From assembly GCA_965216365.1 (NCBI GenBank), contig CBDCFT010000020.1, positions 124,001 to 188,000 on the forward strand: a DNA stretch of 64,000 bases, written 5' to 3'. Below are positions 7,825-15,982 of this stretch, one piece after another (the stretch's first letter is position 1; each line of letters starts with the position of its first letter). The stretch is from CBDCFT01 sp965216365 (GTDB lineage Bacteria > Pseudomonadota > Gammaproteobacteria > Arenicellales > CBDCFT01). The notes below the pieces were generated by a model. It was not told where the DNA came from, searched no databases, and was given only the letters and a program-made list of their open reading frames with translations. Both the position numbers and the translations under genes were made by a program.

Positions 7825-8742
7825 ATGAATCTACTTCGAACCAGCATTTTTTGCACGTTGGCACTCATATTGACAACGCGCGCTGTATTGGCGGAATACC
7901 CCAGAGTGTTGGTGAGCGTAAACCCCGTGCACTCACTAATTGCACAGATTACGCAAGGCGTTGGCGCGCCGGATTTATTGCTCGCCGGCACTGTCTCACC
8001 ACATACCTATTCTATGCGGCCTTCCGACAGCCGAAAGCTACACGCGGCGGATGTCGTTTTCTGGGTTGGCCCGGCTCTTGAAACTTTTCTGGTCAAGCCT
8101 CTCTCGACTTTAGACTCAAATACTCACATTGTTGAGTTAAACAAACAACCAAATATCAATACCATTAAATCGCGTTCATCGCACTTTCATGACGATGAAA
8201 ATCAAACTCATTCCGGGCTGGAGTTCGATCCGCACATCTGGCTTGATCCGAACAATGCAAAATCGATTGTAAAAATTGCAACTAATGTCTTGAGTAAAAT
8301 CGATCCTGGGAACCAATCTGTTTACCAAGCCAACAGCGACAATGCGATAGCACAACTAACCGCTCTGGAAAAAGAAATAAACGAACGCCTGAAACCTGTG
8401 ATGGAAATTCCATATATAGTATTTCACGATGCGTACCAACATTTTGAAAAACACTATGGATTAAACTCACTCGCTGCTGTGACTATCGGCGCGGAAAAAA
8501 TGCCGGGTGCAAAAGGTATAATTGAATTAAAGAAACTCATTGTTGAAAACGACGTAAAATGCATGTTTTCGGAACCGCAGTTTGAACCCAAAATACTAGA
8601 AACTATCACTGAAGATGTGGATATAGAAATCGGCACGTTGGATTCGCTCGGCGCGACAATTGAGCCGGGAGTTAGCGCGTATGAACAAATTTTGTTGGGA
8701 TTAACAACTTCGCTAACATCTTGTTTAAGCAATACGCATTAA
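7825..8742 (+). CDS. znuA: Zinc ABC transporter substrate-binding protein ZnuA
   Basis: A 305-residue periplasmic zinc-binding protein (TroA/ZnuA family, A-1 cluster). It starts with a Sec signal peptide (about residues 1-23, cleaved after VLA). Zinc ligands are visible as SPHTYSMRPSD near residue 59, FDPHIWLDP near 138 and VFHDAYQHFEKHYGL near 203. The last acidic ligand lies in TLDSLGATIEPG. The histidine-rich loop is short (HFHDDENQTH). It is transcribed away from zur under the shared operator and is the partner of ZnuB and ZnuC. Confidence 0.93.
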   Translation: MNLLRTSIFCTLALILTTRAVLAEYPRVLVSVNPVHSLIAQITQGVGAPDLLLAGTVSPHTYSMRPSDSRKLHAADVVFWVGPALETFLVKPLSTLDSNTHIVELNKQPNINTIKSRSSHFHDDENQTHSGLEFDPHIWLDPNNAKSIVKIATNVLSKIDPGNQSVYQANSDNAIAQLTALEKEINERLKPVMEIPYIVFHDAYQHFEKHYGLNSLAAVTIGAEKMPGAKGIIELKKLIVENDVKCMFSEPQFEPKILETITEDVDIEIGTLDSLGATIEPGVSAYEQILLGLTTSLTSCLSNTH

Positions 8743-8839
8743 GGACACTCCAGTCATTCTGACCATATCTGAAAATAAATAATCTACCCGAATATTGCAT
8801 ACAGCAAAAAACGACATTCTAATACCCCGGAGAACAAAC

Positions 8840-9229
8840 ATGACAGACGATAAAAAAGACCGCCGACAAGATAAAACGTTTTCTGAAGAAGAAATCGAAG
8901 CGCGACTAAAATCGGAATTGCCGTTGTGGTATTACGAAGATGGCTGGATTCGGCGCAAGTACAAAACCAGCGGTTGGAAAGGCACGCTGATGGTCATTAA
9001 CACCGTCGGTCATTTAGCCGAGGCCGCCTGGCATCATCCCGACATCACTGCGTCTTATGCATTCGTCATCGTCAAGCTGGTGAATCATGCCGCAAAAGGC
9101 GTAACCGAAAAAGATTTTGCACTGGCAAAGAAAATCGAAGAAGTCGTGCAATGGCAGCCTGGGGCTGAGGGCGGCGCACTGGAAGGAACGCCTGACGATC
9201 AGAGGTTTAAATACATTAAATACGATTGA
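8840..9229 (+). CDS. Pterin-4a-carbinolamine dehydratase-like protein
   Basis: A 129-residue protein of the PCD/DCoH family, which dehydrates 4a-hydroxytetrahydropterin. The active-site pattern is present: WHHPDITASYAFVIVKL (H65, H66 in my numbering) and LVNHAAKGVTEKDFALAKKI with a third histidine at 83. The start at 8840 follows CCGGAGAACAA, a good ribosome site, and removes an unconserved upstream extension. The N-terminal charged segment of about 25 residues is longer than in the shortest members. No aromatic amino acid hydroxylase is nearby. Stand-alone family members are also linked to molybdopterin or folate metabolism, and the next gene is folKP. Confidence 0.85.
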   Translation: MTDDKKDRRQDKTFSEEEIEARLKSELPLWYYEDGWIRRKYKTSGWKGTLMVINTVGHLAEAAWHHPDITASYAFVIVKLVNHAAKGVTEKDFALAKKIEEVVQWQPGAEGGALEGTPDDQRFKYIKYD

Positions 9230-9281
9230 ATCTTAAAATCTTACACATTTACTAAAATTTTGAGAACCGTGGTTGTTCAAC

Positions 9282-9365
9282 TCTGTCATTTCGACTGCAA
9301 GGAGAAATCTTACTTTTCTAGCTATACACACCCAAGGAGTTTTCTCACTTTGTTCGAGCCGACAT
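9282..9365. repeat. Dispersed TGTCATTTCG-type repeat, copy a
   Basis: An imperfect inverted element starting TCTGTCATTTCGACTGCAAG and GAGAAATCTT, ending TTTCTCACTTTGTTCGAGCCGACA. Related pieces occur at 31147-31240 and 48169-48290. It fills the gap before folKP and is likely an interspersed hairpin repeat. Confidence 0.5.
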
Positions 9366-9381
9366 TTATTCATAGGTGCCC

Positions 9382-10668
9382 ATGACACAAGTTTATTTTG
9401 GCCTGGGTTCGAATCTGGGTGACCGAACCGCGAACCTGGAAAAGTCCATTCAACTGTTACAGGAAAACGGATTTCGGTTAAGCCGCGTTTCACCCGTTGT
9501 CGAATCCCCTGCCCTATTGCCCGAAGGCGCGCCATCCGCATGGAATATTCCTTTTTTGAATCTGGTCATTGAAGGCGACATTAATGAAGCGCCGGCACAC
9601 TGGCTAAAAGTTAACAAAGACCTACAAAACATCATGGGACGCACCAATGCATCGCGTTGGTCGCCACGCCCGGTGGATATCGATATCTTATTGTGGGGCG
9701 ATGAGGTTATTGCCACTGAAGATTTAACCATTCCCCACAAAGATCTGCACAAACGTGCGTTCGTTGTCTCGCCGCTGGCCCACCTACGCCCTGATTTACA
9801 AATACCGGGGCGCGATACTACGACGATTCTCCAACACGCTCGCGGTTTGCATCACCACATTCCGCTGTGGATGGGTATTGTTAATGTCACGCCAGATTCG
9901 TTCTCCGACGGCAATGTCAATTTTGATCAAGAAAGTGCCGGACGCACTATTAGCGAAATGATCGATGCCGGCGTTCACATCATCGATGTCGGCGCGGAAT
10001 CGACCCGACCTGGCGCGACACCCATGAAACCTGAAGCAGAATGGCAACGTCTGAAACCGGTTTTGGAATTAATAAAAGATAAAACCAGTACCAATTTGCT
10101 ACGACCGCTTATTAGCATCGACACACGCCACGCCGAAGTCGCACGGCGCGCGTTGGATCTCGGCATCGATATCATTAACGATGTTAGCGGGTTAACCCAA
10201 CCCGATATGCTGGAACTCGCGCGTGAAAACAATCACGATTGGGTAGCTATGCACCACGTCACGATACCCGTGGACTCCAATCGTAAAATTGCCCAGGAAT
10301 GCGACCCGGTAGCGGAAGTATGCGACTGGTTCGATCGGAAACTGGAAGACTGGGATAAAGCAGGTATCGATCGCAACCGCATCATACTCGACCCCGGTAT
10401 CGGTTTCGGCAAAGACAGCTTGCATTCATTGGAGTTAATGCGTTATATCGAAGCGTTGCAAAAATTTGATATGCGCTTGCTAGTCGGTCATTCGCGCAAG
10501 TCATTCATGAAAGCGTTTTCCGAAATCCCGGCGGCGGAGCGCGATCTTGAAACCGTAGGCGCTTCGTTAAAACTGTGCGACAAAGGTGTCGACATCATTC
10601 GCGTCCACAATGTCCCAGTACACGTGCGGGCATATACCGCTTGGGCGCATTTAGAGCCGTATCAGTAA
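9382..10668 (+). CDS. folKP: Fused HPPK-DHPS, FolK-FolP
   Basis: A 428-residue bifunctional folate enzyme. Residues 1 to about 150 are 6-hydroxymethyl-dihydropterin pyrophosphokinase (FGLGSNLGDR at 6-15; RWSPRPVDIDILLWG at 92-106). Residues from about 163 are dihydropteroate synthase (MGIVNVTPDSFSDG, IIDVGAESTRPGA, INDVSGL, DPGIGFGKD, GHSRKSF). Together they turn hydroxymethyl-dihydropterin and p-aminobenzoate into dihydropteroate. The fusion is usual in fungi and plants and known in a few bacteria such as Francisella, while most gammaproteobacteria keep the two apart. A GTG at 9376 is an alternative start. folE, which makes the precursor, lies far off at 58.1 kb. Confidence 0.93.
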   Translation: MTQVYFGLGSNLGDRTANLEKSIQLLQENGFRLSRVSPVVESPALLPEGAPSAWNIPFLNLVIEGDINEAPAHWLKVNKDLQNIMGRTNASRWSPRPVDIDILLWGDEVIATEDLTIPHKDLHKRAFVVSPLAHLRPDLQIPGRDTTTILQHARGLHHHIPLWMGIVNVTPDSFSDGNVNFDQESAGRTISEMIDAGVHIIDVGAESTRPGATPMKPEAEWQRLKPVLELIKDKTSTNLLRPLISIDTRHAEVARRALDLGIDIINDVSGLTQPDMLELARENNHDWVAMHHVTIPVDSNRKIAQECDPVAEVCDWFDRKLEDWDKAGIDRNRIILDPGIGFGKDSLHSLELMRYIEALQKFDMRLLVGHSRKSFMKAFSEIPAAERDLETVGASLKLCDKGVDIIRVHNVPVHVRAYTAWAHLEPYQ

Positions 10669-11815
10669 CCTCATTTGTGTTTACCTTCGATAAAAATCAA
10701 CGTATGCCAAAAAAACCCACAATTGAATTCGTCACTTGGGCTAGGAACTGGATTAATCCTAATGATTACTTGTCGAAACTTAGAACGGGAAAAGATGGAA
10801 AGCCAAGGCAAGACGATGAAGCGCTCGGTATTGTGTATGCCTTTGATGACGAGTTAGATCAGAATGAAAAATCAAAAAAAAATCGGCAGCCTTACCACGT
10901 ATTTATCTGAAGGTAATACAGCTAGAATAAACCTCCAGATAGCGAATGGTAACGATGGTGAGTATCAATTCAAAGGGCCTTCTGATTATGGACAAGTTAC
11001 ATCGTGCTCGATCTCGGGCACTAAAATCACTGCTAGATTAGAACAACTGCGTATTGGCTACCTCACAATTGGTCGTGGAAACCAAACGACTATAAACATC
11101 ACCAAGTGTCAGATAGGCCACATTATTCTTAGTGGTGAACAAAAAAACACTAGATATCCATATTAGTGATTCAAGCATTGGAACACTAAACCTTAATGAT
11201 GGACTAAAACTTGGCAATTTATGCATTTGTGGTACGTCCGTGATTGGAATATCGTGCCGAGGCGAATCTCAAGGAGGTACTTTCGGTGGGTCGATTCAAT
11301 TCAAGAACCTTTGGCTGCCACGGAACATACAAGATTATTTTATCGAAAATGCTCAACCGTATCGAAATTTAATATCACACTTACTCGCCGCAAACAATTA
11401 CCACGCTTCAAGTGTTGTTCACGGGCCCATGTTGAGCGTAGAACGCGAAGAATACTCCAATCGCATTGAAAAGTTTGTTAATCGAACATACGAGTGTTTC
11501 TCAGACTACGGTTACTCATTATGGAGACCGGTATGTTGGATAATTGGTTTGTTTTTTGTTACTGCGCTATTTTGTTTTTATTTTGACGCAGTCACATACT
11601 CAAGTGATCTTTCAATAAAAAGTGACTGGCGATCGTCCCTATCAGAACAATCAATGTATAGCCAAGCACTTCGCGCCGTAGTTGTCGCATTTCAACCAAT
11701 GTCCAATCCATTATCTTTGTTTGGCGACAAAATACTCGTGGCTAAAGATTTATGGTTTGCCATATGGTTGGGTATTCATTCAATTTTCTCAGTGATTCTA
11801 ATTACTCTATTTATA

Positions 11816-12898
11816 CTAGTGTACTGTCTGATTAATTCGGTTAAGAATACTATTTACCGAAGTAATGATTTCATCTGCCGTTTTTATCCATCTAAATGGC
11901 GTAGGTTGTTCGTTGTGCGTATCGAGATAAGATCGAATGGCGTTTTCCAAAGCAGGGACTGATCGGTGTGTCCCCCGACGGAGTTGATGTTCTGTCAAAG
12001 TCGCAAAAAACCGTTCAACCAAATTGATCCAGGAACTGTATGTGGGTGTGAAATGACAATGGAATCGTGGGTGGCGAAGTAACCAGTTCCTCACCTTTTC
12101 AGTCTTGTGGGTGCCGTAGTTGTCGAGAATCATGTGAACATCAAGCTCAGCGCGAACTTGGGAATCGATGTGTCGTAGAAAACTAATGAACTCTTGACTT
12201 CGATGACGACGTTTCAGTTTGCCCATCACTTTGCCGGTTGCAACATCAAGGGCAGCAAACAGTGTCGTTGTGCCATAGCGCCGATAATCGTGTGTATGCG
12301 TTTCCGGTATACCATAATTCATCGGCAACGAGGGTTGCGTGCGATCTAAAGCCTGAATCTGGCTTTTCTCATCCACGCATAAAACCAATGCTTTATCGGG
12401 TGGATCCAGATATAAGCCCACAATGTCTCGCACTTTCTCGACAAAGTGCGGATCTGTCGATAATTTGAAACTATGCGTCAGATGGGGCTTCAGTCCGAAC
12501 GCCTTCCATACACGGTGAACAAAGTCTCGTGGAAAATCAAGTTCCGCCGACAGACTGCGCACGCTCCAGTGTGTGGCATTCTTAGGCCGACGGTTCAGGG
12601 TCGTATCCAATACCATCTGCACACGCTCATCATCATGTTTGCGAGGTTGACCACTGCGCGGAGCATCCGAAAGCCCTGCAATCCGGTCTTTGGCAAAGCG
12701 TCGGCGCCACTTGGATACGGTTTGCTCACTGGTGCGGTGCCTCACCGCAATTTCTTCACCGCTGTAACCCTGCGCGCAGTCCAATATGATGCCGGCTCGC
12801 AAATGCAACCCGGCTTTCGTGTTTCGACGTCGTCTCCAACTCTTGAGCTCGGACTCTTCGTCTGCATCAAGTACAATCGGTATCGCTAATCGGGCCAT
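11816..12898 (-). CDS. IS630-family DDE transposase
   Basis: An intact transposase of about 360 residues. The N-terminus is helix-turn-helix (SGEEIAVRHRTSEQTVSKWRRR, within the first 65 residues). The DDE catalytic domain shows VLCVDEKSQIQALDRTQP for the first Asp, VHMILDNYGTHKTEKVRNWL for the second and TPTYSSWINLVERFF for the Glu. I choose the ATG at 12898 (MARLAIP), as family members start there. The frame is open from an ATG at 12937. The stop codon TAG uses the TA of the target duplication plus the flanking C of the host CTAG site, so the element does not carry its own stop. Confidence 0.93.
   Translation of the reverse strand: MARLAIPIVLDADEESELKSWRRRRNTKAGLHLRAGIILDCAQGYSGEEIAVRHRTSEQTVSKWRRRFAKDRIAGLSDAPRSGQPRKHDDERVQMVLDTTLNRRPKNATHWSVRSLSAELDFPRDFVHRVWKAFGLKPHLTHSFKLSTDPHFVEKVRDIVGLYLDPPDKALVLCVDEKSQIQALDRTQPSLPMNYGIPETHTHDYRRYGTTTLFAALDVATGKVMGKLKRRHRSQEFISFLRHIDSQVRAELDVHMILDNYGTHKTEKVRNWLLRHPRFHCHFTPTYSSWINLVERFFATLTEHQLRRGTHRSVPALENAIRSYLDTHNEQPTPFRWIKTADEIITSVNSILNRINQTVH
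11819..11837 (+). repeat. IS630 left terminal inverted repeat
   Basis: GTGTACTGTCTGATTAATT, a perfect inverted match of the sequence at 12958-12976. The first three bases of this end encode the last amino acid (His) of the transposase on the minus strand. Confidence 0.95.
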
Positions 12899-12957
12899 CG
12901 TACGATCCTCTGTTACTACTGGATCATACGACAACATCTCATATGATTAGTTCAACT

Positions 12958-12976
12958 AATTAATCAGACAGTACAC
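12958..12976 (-). repeat. IS630 right terminal inverted repeat
   Basis: AATTAATCAGACAGTACAC, the perfect inverted partner of 11819-11837, followed directly by the duplicated TA at 12977-12978. Confidence 0.95.
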
Positions 12977-13077
12977 TAGCAGTGCGGCGAAAGCTAAGAA
13001 TGCACGACTAACATACAACAAATTAAACAAAACTCGGAGGGCGCAACGCGTTACACCAAACGAATGACAAGTGAAAA

Positions 13078-13524
13078 ATGACCAAAGCACGCGCCGTAGG
13101 CATAAACCATATTGCGCTTGAAGTCGGTAATATTGATGAAGCGTTGGAATTCTACGGAAGATTTCTGGAATTTGAGGTTGAAAGCAAAAGCGACACGGCA
13201 GCGTTTATCTATTTCGGCGATCAATTTATCAATTTCGCAAAACAAACGGATAGAGAACCCGACAAGCTTCGGCATTTTGGCATCGCCGTGGACGACAAGG
13301 AGTTGGTGCGCAAGACGCTTGAAGAGATGGGTGTAGAACTATTAGATGGTCGGTTTCTTGATTTTCTTGACCCTTGGGGAAATCGGGTTGAGATTACAAC
13401 CTACACCAATATCCAATTTTCCAAAGCGGATCATGTGTTGCGTGGCATGGGCCTCAGCCATCTCACCAAAACCAAACAAGCGCTGGAAGAATTGCGCGTC
13501 AAAAATATGGCACCCGATTCTTAG
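13078..13524 (+). CDS. VOC-superfamily protein (glyoxalase/dioxygenase fold)
   Basis: A 148-residue vicinal-oxygen-chelate protein. The first beta-alpha-beta unit starts VGINHIALEVGNIDEALEFYGRFLEFEVE, with a candidate metal ligand His at residue 11. The second unit has LRHFGIAVDD (His near 63) and a C-terminal LDPWGNRVEITTY with a Glu ligand. These four positions fit a metal-binding site as in glyoxalase I, bleomycin resistance proteins and ring-cleavage dioxygenases. The substrate is not readable. It starts shortly after the remnant of the IS-split gene and is followed by a YtoQ gene 37 bases later, perhaps as a two-gene unit. Confidence 0.85.
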   Translation: MTKARAVGINHIALEVGNIDEALEFYGRFLEFEVESKSDTAAFIYFGDQFINFAKQTDREPDKLRHFGIAVDDKELVRKTLEEMGVELLDGRFLDFLDPWGNRVEITTYTNIQFSKADHVLRGMGLSHLTKTKQALEELRVKNMAPDS

Positions 13525-13561
13525 AACTTACTTCTATTTTAATCTACTCAGGAGAATACAA

Positions 13562-14005
13562 ATGAACTGGACGGTATATCTATCCGGCGAAATCCACACC
13601 GACTGGCGCGATCAAATCAAACAAGGAGCGGATTCAAACAAGCTGCCCATCGTATTCACATCGGCAGTGACCAATCATGAAGCCAGCGATGCGGCGGGCG
13701 ATGTGTTGGGCGCTGAAAGTAACAATTTCTGGCGCGATCACAAATCATCCAAGGTCAATGGCTTACGCACAAAAACACTAATCGATAAATGCGATATCGC
13801 TGTCGTACGTTTTGGAGACAAGTACAAGCAATGGAATGCTGCGTTCGATGCGGGCTATTGCGCGGCCCTGGGCAAACCGTATATCACGCTACACGACGAA
13901 GATATTATTCACCCGCTAAAAGAAGTGGATGCCGCCGCGATGGCCTGGGCGCAAACGCCCGAACAAGTCGTGGAAATTCTAAAGTACGCCACTAGTACGC
14001 AGTAA
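13562..14005 (+). CDS. ytoQ: YtoQ-family protein
   Basis: A 147-residue protein of the YtoQ family, related to nucleoside 2-deoxyribosyltransferase-like folds. It has the family opening WTVYLSGEIHTDWRDQI, the middle SAVTNHEASDAAGDVLG and the ending in LGKPYITLHDEDIIHPLKEVDAAA. The start at 13562 follows CAGGAG, and a longer upstream frame overlaps the VOC gene and is not conserved-looking. The biochemical role of YtoQ is not established. No transcription terminator is evident after it. Confidence 0.88.
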   Translation: MNWTVYLSGEIHTDWRDQIKQGADSNKLPIVFTSAVTNHEASDAAGDVLGAESNNFWRDHKSSKVNGLRTKTLIDKCDIAVVRFGDKYKQWNAAFDAGYCAALGKPYITLHDEDIIHPLKEVDAAAMAWAQTPEQVVEILKYATSTQ

Positions 14006-14887
14006 TGTAAGCGTCCAGCTAACGGCACCCTGTTACGCTGAGGATTGCTGTGCCAATCTCACGGTTTTAACAATAGTAAGGTAAAAATGGCAAACAAAGT
14101 GATGACCAAACTTCAGCGGTATTGACTGGAATATTGTACAGGTAAGCGGATACCAGTGAAGAATCGACAATAACCTATTCCCAGTCACCATTCCGGTGAT
14201 AGCATAGTGATTATTAACAACGACTACCTGTTCTTGTACACCGGCGTGGGTGTCGATAAGTTTTAGTCTCACATCGACGGCATCATTGAACGCCACCGAA
14301 TAGCTTCCGCATGTTTTCTATCATAATTACGCCCCCAAAAAAGCGTTTTCCGGTTTATAGCAAACCCCAGATTTATTAAATGAGAAACTCCGCCTATTCC
14401 TCGACCGGGTTTACTGCAATATCCGTAATCAGCTGCACACTAGATGTTCCCCAACAATCATAGAGCGCTTTGTCCTTGGAAGACGACACCCCTGTCATCT
14501 GTACTACAACACCGCAGATTATGTTGTACTGGTATCAAACAAAAACTGTGAACCACATCACATAACAATTGTGTGATATTTCACAATTTTGGGTTTATAC
14601 GCCATTGCGTCAAGAAAATCAGCGTATTACATGTTATTTGGACTCTATGTTAGAGTGAAACGCACTACCGAGGGGATTATTGGTTCCGGTACGCTTAGGT
14701 CGCATTCAGTCTTTTCCTGCTCTCGAGTATCTCGGGGCTTATCCTGCGCCAAATAAATCGCCTAAATTTCCCCGCATCTTTCAACTTCGGAAGAATTGCC
14801 GGCTCAGCAAGTTTGGTTCATAACCGACATGTAACGGGCAAATGTGGAATAACGGTTATGCGCTTTCTAGACCACTAACAATAAAAT
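14006..14887. other. Gene-poor stretch with CRP-type sites
   Basis: About 880 bases without a convincing gene. An 87-codon minus-strand frame at 14033-14296 has weak coding character and no recognisable motif. Around 14547-14588 there are two CRP-like inverted repeats. The downstream part (14600-14880) has no long frame in either direction and could hold a small RNA or only spacer. Confidence 0.5.
14547..14562. promoter_or_regulatory. CRP/FNR-type site TGTGA-N6-TCACA
   Basis: TGTGAACCACATCACA matches the CRP core exactly on both half-sites with six bases between them. A second inverted repeat follows at 14567-14588 (AATTGTG, eight bases, CACAATT; it contains TGTGA-TATT-TCACA). There is no gene start within several hundred bases, so the target transcript is unknown. 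Confidence 0.55.
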
Positions 14888-14915
14888 AGCCCGGTGCTCT
14901 CCCAAGCGCCGGGCT
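14888..14915 (-). terminator. Rho-independent-type terminator after small membrane protein gene
   Basis: AGCCCGGTGC and GCGCCGGGCT pair over 10 positions (one wobble) around an 8-base loop. On the minus strand the stem is followed by ATTTTATTGTT. It lies 26 bases beyond the stop of the 14941-15222 gene and should end the stress cassette transcript. Confidence 0.7.
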
Positions 14916-14940
14916 ACAGACGTGATACTCGAATTAACTG

Positions 14941-15222
14941 TTAGCTGGCGATTACCTTTTTTATTAAACCAACAATAAGCATCAAGACCCCACCCCCGAC
15001 ACCGCCTGATGCAATACTACCGATGATGCTACCGATATCCATGCCGCCGCCACCAGCTGCAACACCCATTGCACCGAGCACAGAGGCGCCAATGCCACCA
15101 CCAAGAATACCAACAATTGAATTCCACAAGGTACCTAAGCTGAAGTTCTTGAGCAGGCCACCAGCGATATTTCCACCGACAGCACCACTAATAAGATTAA
15201 TAATGATTGTTAAGATATCCAC
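14941..15222 (-). CDS. Small glycine-zipper membrane protein
   Basis: A 93-residue, glycine-rich hydrophobic protein. Segments such as LISGAVGGNIAGGLL, GILGGGIGASVLGAMGV and GGVGGGVLMLIVGLI carry small-residue repeats of the glycine-zipper kind that pack membrane helices. It ends KKVIAS, a short basic tail. There is no catalytic motif. It is the last gene of a run of small proteins (BON lipoprotein, LEA-like, dodecin, then this) and has its own terminator. Similar proteins are annotated only as hypothetical, and an envelope stress role is an inference from the neighbours. Confidence 0.75.
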   Translation of the reverse strand: MDILTIIINLISGAVGGNIAGGLLKNFSLGTLWNSIVGILGGGIGASVLGAMGVAAGGGGMDIGSIIGSIASGGVGGGVLMLIVGLIKKVIAS

Positions 15223-15302
15223 GTAATTTCTCCCTTTTTTGCATGTTAAGGATAAAGCCGTTAGATCAAGTCAACGAAATCCTTTTCTCGAAACGATACA
15301 GC

Positions 15303-15503
15303 TTAATCTACAATGAATGTCACTTTTAGGCTCACGCGATACTCCGTAATTTTCCCGCCGGAACACAATACTTCTTGATCTTGAATCCAGGCACTTTTTA
15401 CATTTCTCAACGTTTTGTTTGCTCGTTTAACACCCGCAGCGACAGCGTCGTTAAAACTTTTTTTCGACGACGCCTTTATTTCAGTGACTCGTGCAATAGA
15501 CAT
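15303..15503 (-). CDS. Dodecin-family flavin-binding protein (copy 1)
   Basis: A 66-residue dodecin. These proteins form hollow 12-mers that store flavins or other aromatic cofactors. The family pattern is complete: ARVTEIKASSKKSFNDAVA, RANKTLRNVKSAWIQDQEV with the flavin-stacking Trp, and GKITEYRVSLKVTF. It shares most residues with the second dodecin at 57821-58024, but here the loop has LCSGGK in place of VMDKGK. It lies 28 bases after the LEA-like gene in the same orientation. Confidence 0.93.
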   Translation of the reverse strand: MSIARVTEIKASSKKSFNDAVAAGVKRANKTLRNVKSAWIQDQEVLCSGGKITEYRVSLKVTFIVD

Positions 15504-15531
15504 TTAATTCTTCCTGTAAAGTTTATATTAA

Positions 15532-15798
15532 CTACGATTGTTGATTAGTGTCATCGGTTACTGCATCAGCGACTTCTTGAGCTTTGTCACCCGCAGCATC
15601 TTTAACATCTTCAACCTTATCGCCTACCGCTTCGGCAACATCTTGCGCTTTGTCAACGACAGCGTCTTTTACATCGCCAGCGACATCTTTTGCCTTATCG
15701 ATCGCATCACCGGCAACGTCTTCTACTTTGTCGGCAACGTCACCAGCGACATCTTTTGCCTTATCAATTGTGTTTTTAATACCATCGGATATACCCAT
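15532..15798 (-). CDS. LEA-like repeat protein
   Basis: An 88-residue hydrophilic protein built almost entirely of an 11-residue repeat of the type DKAKDVAGDVA / DKVEDVAGDAI, as in group 3 late embryogenesis abundant proteins and YtxH-like stress proteins. It has no signal peptide, cysteine or aromatic core and should be disordered in solution and become an amphipathic helix on drying or at membranes. A role in protecting proteins or membranes from desiccation or osmotic stress is known for the family. It sits between the BON lipoprotein and dodecin genes. Confidence 0.85.
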   Translation of the reverse strand: MGISDGIKNTIDKAKDVAGDVADKVEDVAGDAIDKAKDVAGDVKDAVVDKAQDVAEAVGDKVEDVKDAAGDKAQEVADAVTDDTNQQS

Positions 15799-15982
15799 TG
15801 TTACTCTCCTATATTAATAATTGGTTAGTGTTAAGTAATTGTATTTTAACATGATTATGTTACGTTGTCAGTGATGTGACAGCGTAATCCACCAGGATTA
15901 GTACCGCCGTATCTGCAATTACAATATCGTATCTTTATAGTTACATACGTCAATATAATAGCAGCAACGCTACTTCTGATAA

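Larger units (their letters stand above)
11817..12978. mobile_element. IS630-family insertion sequence with TA target duplication
   Basis: A 1158-base element (11819-12976) bounded by perfect 19-base terminal inverted repeats and flanked on both sides by TA inside a CTAG target, as is typical of IS630. It carries one intact transposase gene on the minus strand. The perfect termini, intact gene and precise target duplication point to a recent insertion. Confidence 0.95.
10704..13011 (+). pseudogene. Beta-helix/two-TM membrane protein gene, frameshifted and split by IS630
   Basis: Three pieces in successive frames form one gene: 10704-10910, 10864-11166 and 11132-11818. Each change is explained by one extra A in an A-run (A9 at 10874-10882, A7 at 11141-11147). 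The product has a charged N-terminus, a beta-rich middle with periodic I/S/T residues (right-handed beta-helix or pentapeptide-like) and a helical part (YRNLISHLLAANNYHASSVVH). Two hydrophobic segments follow: WIIGLFFVTALFCFYF and FAIWLGIHSIFSVILITLFIL. IS630 (11819-12976) breaks codon 229 of the last piece. Removing the element and one TA restores the tail AVRRKLRMHD and a stop at 13009-13011. The composition is more AT-rich than the neighbours, suggesting transfer. Function unknown. Confidence 0.75.

Noticed and set aside
10864..11962. Two separate genes, or programmed frameshifting, instead of one broken gene
   Set aside because: The peptide continues across both A-runs without loss when one A is removed, and there is no slippery heptamer with a downstream structure that I can see. 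The last 48 codons of the third frame are IS sequence.
14033..14296. 87-codon minus-strand open frame
   Set aside because: No recognisable motif, no good ribosome site, and an odd Cys/His/Phe-rich C-terminal half. It could be a decayed fragment, but nothing supports a working gene.
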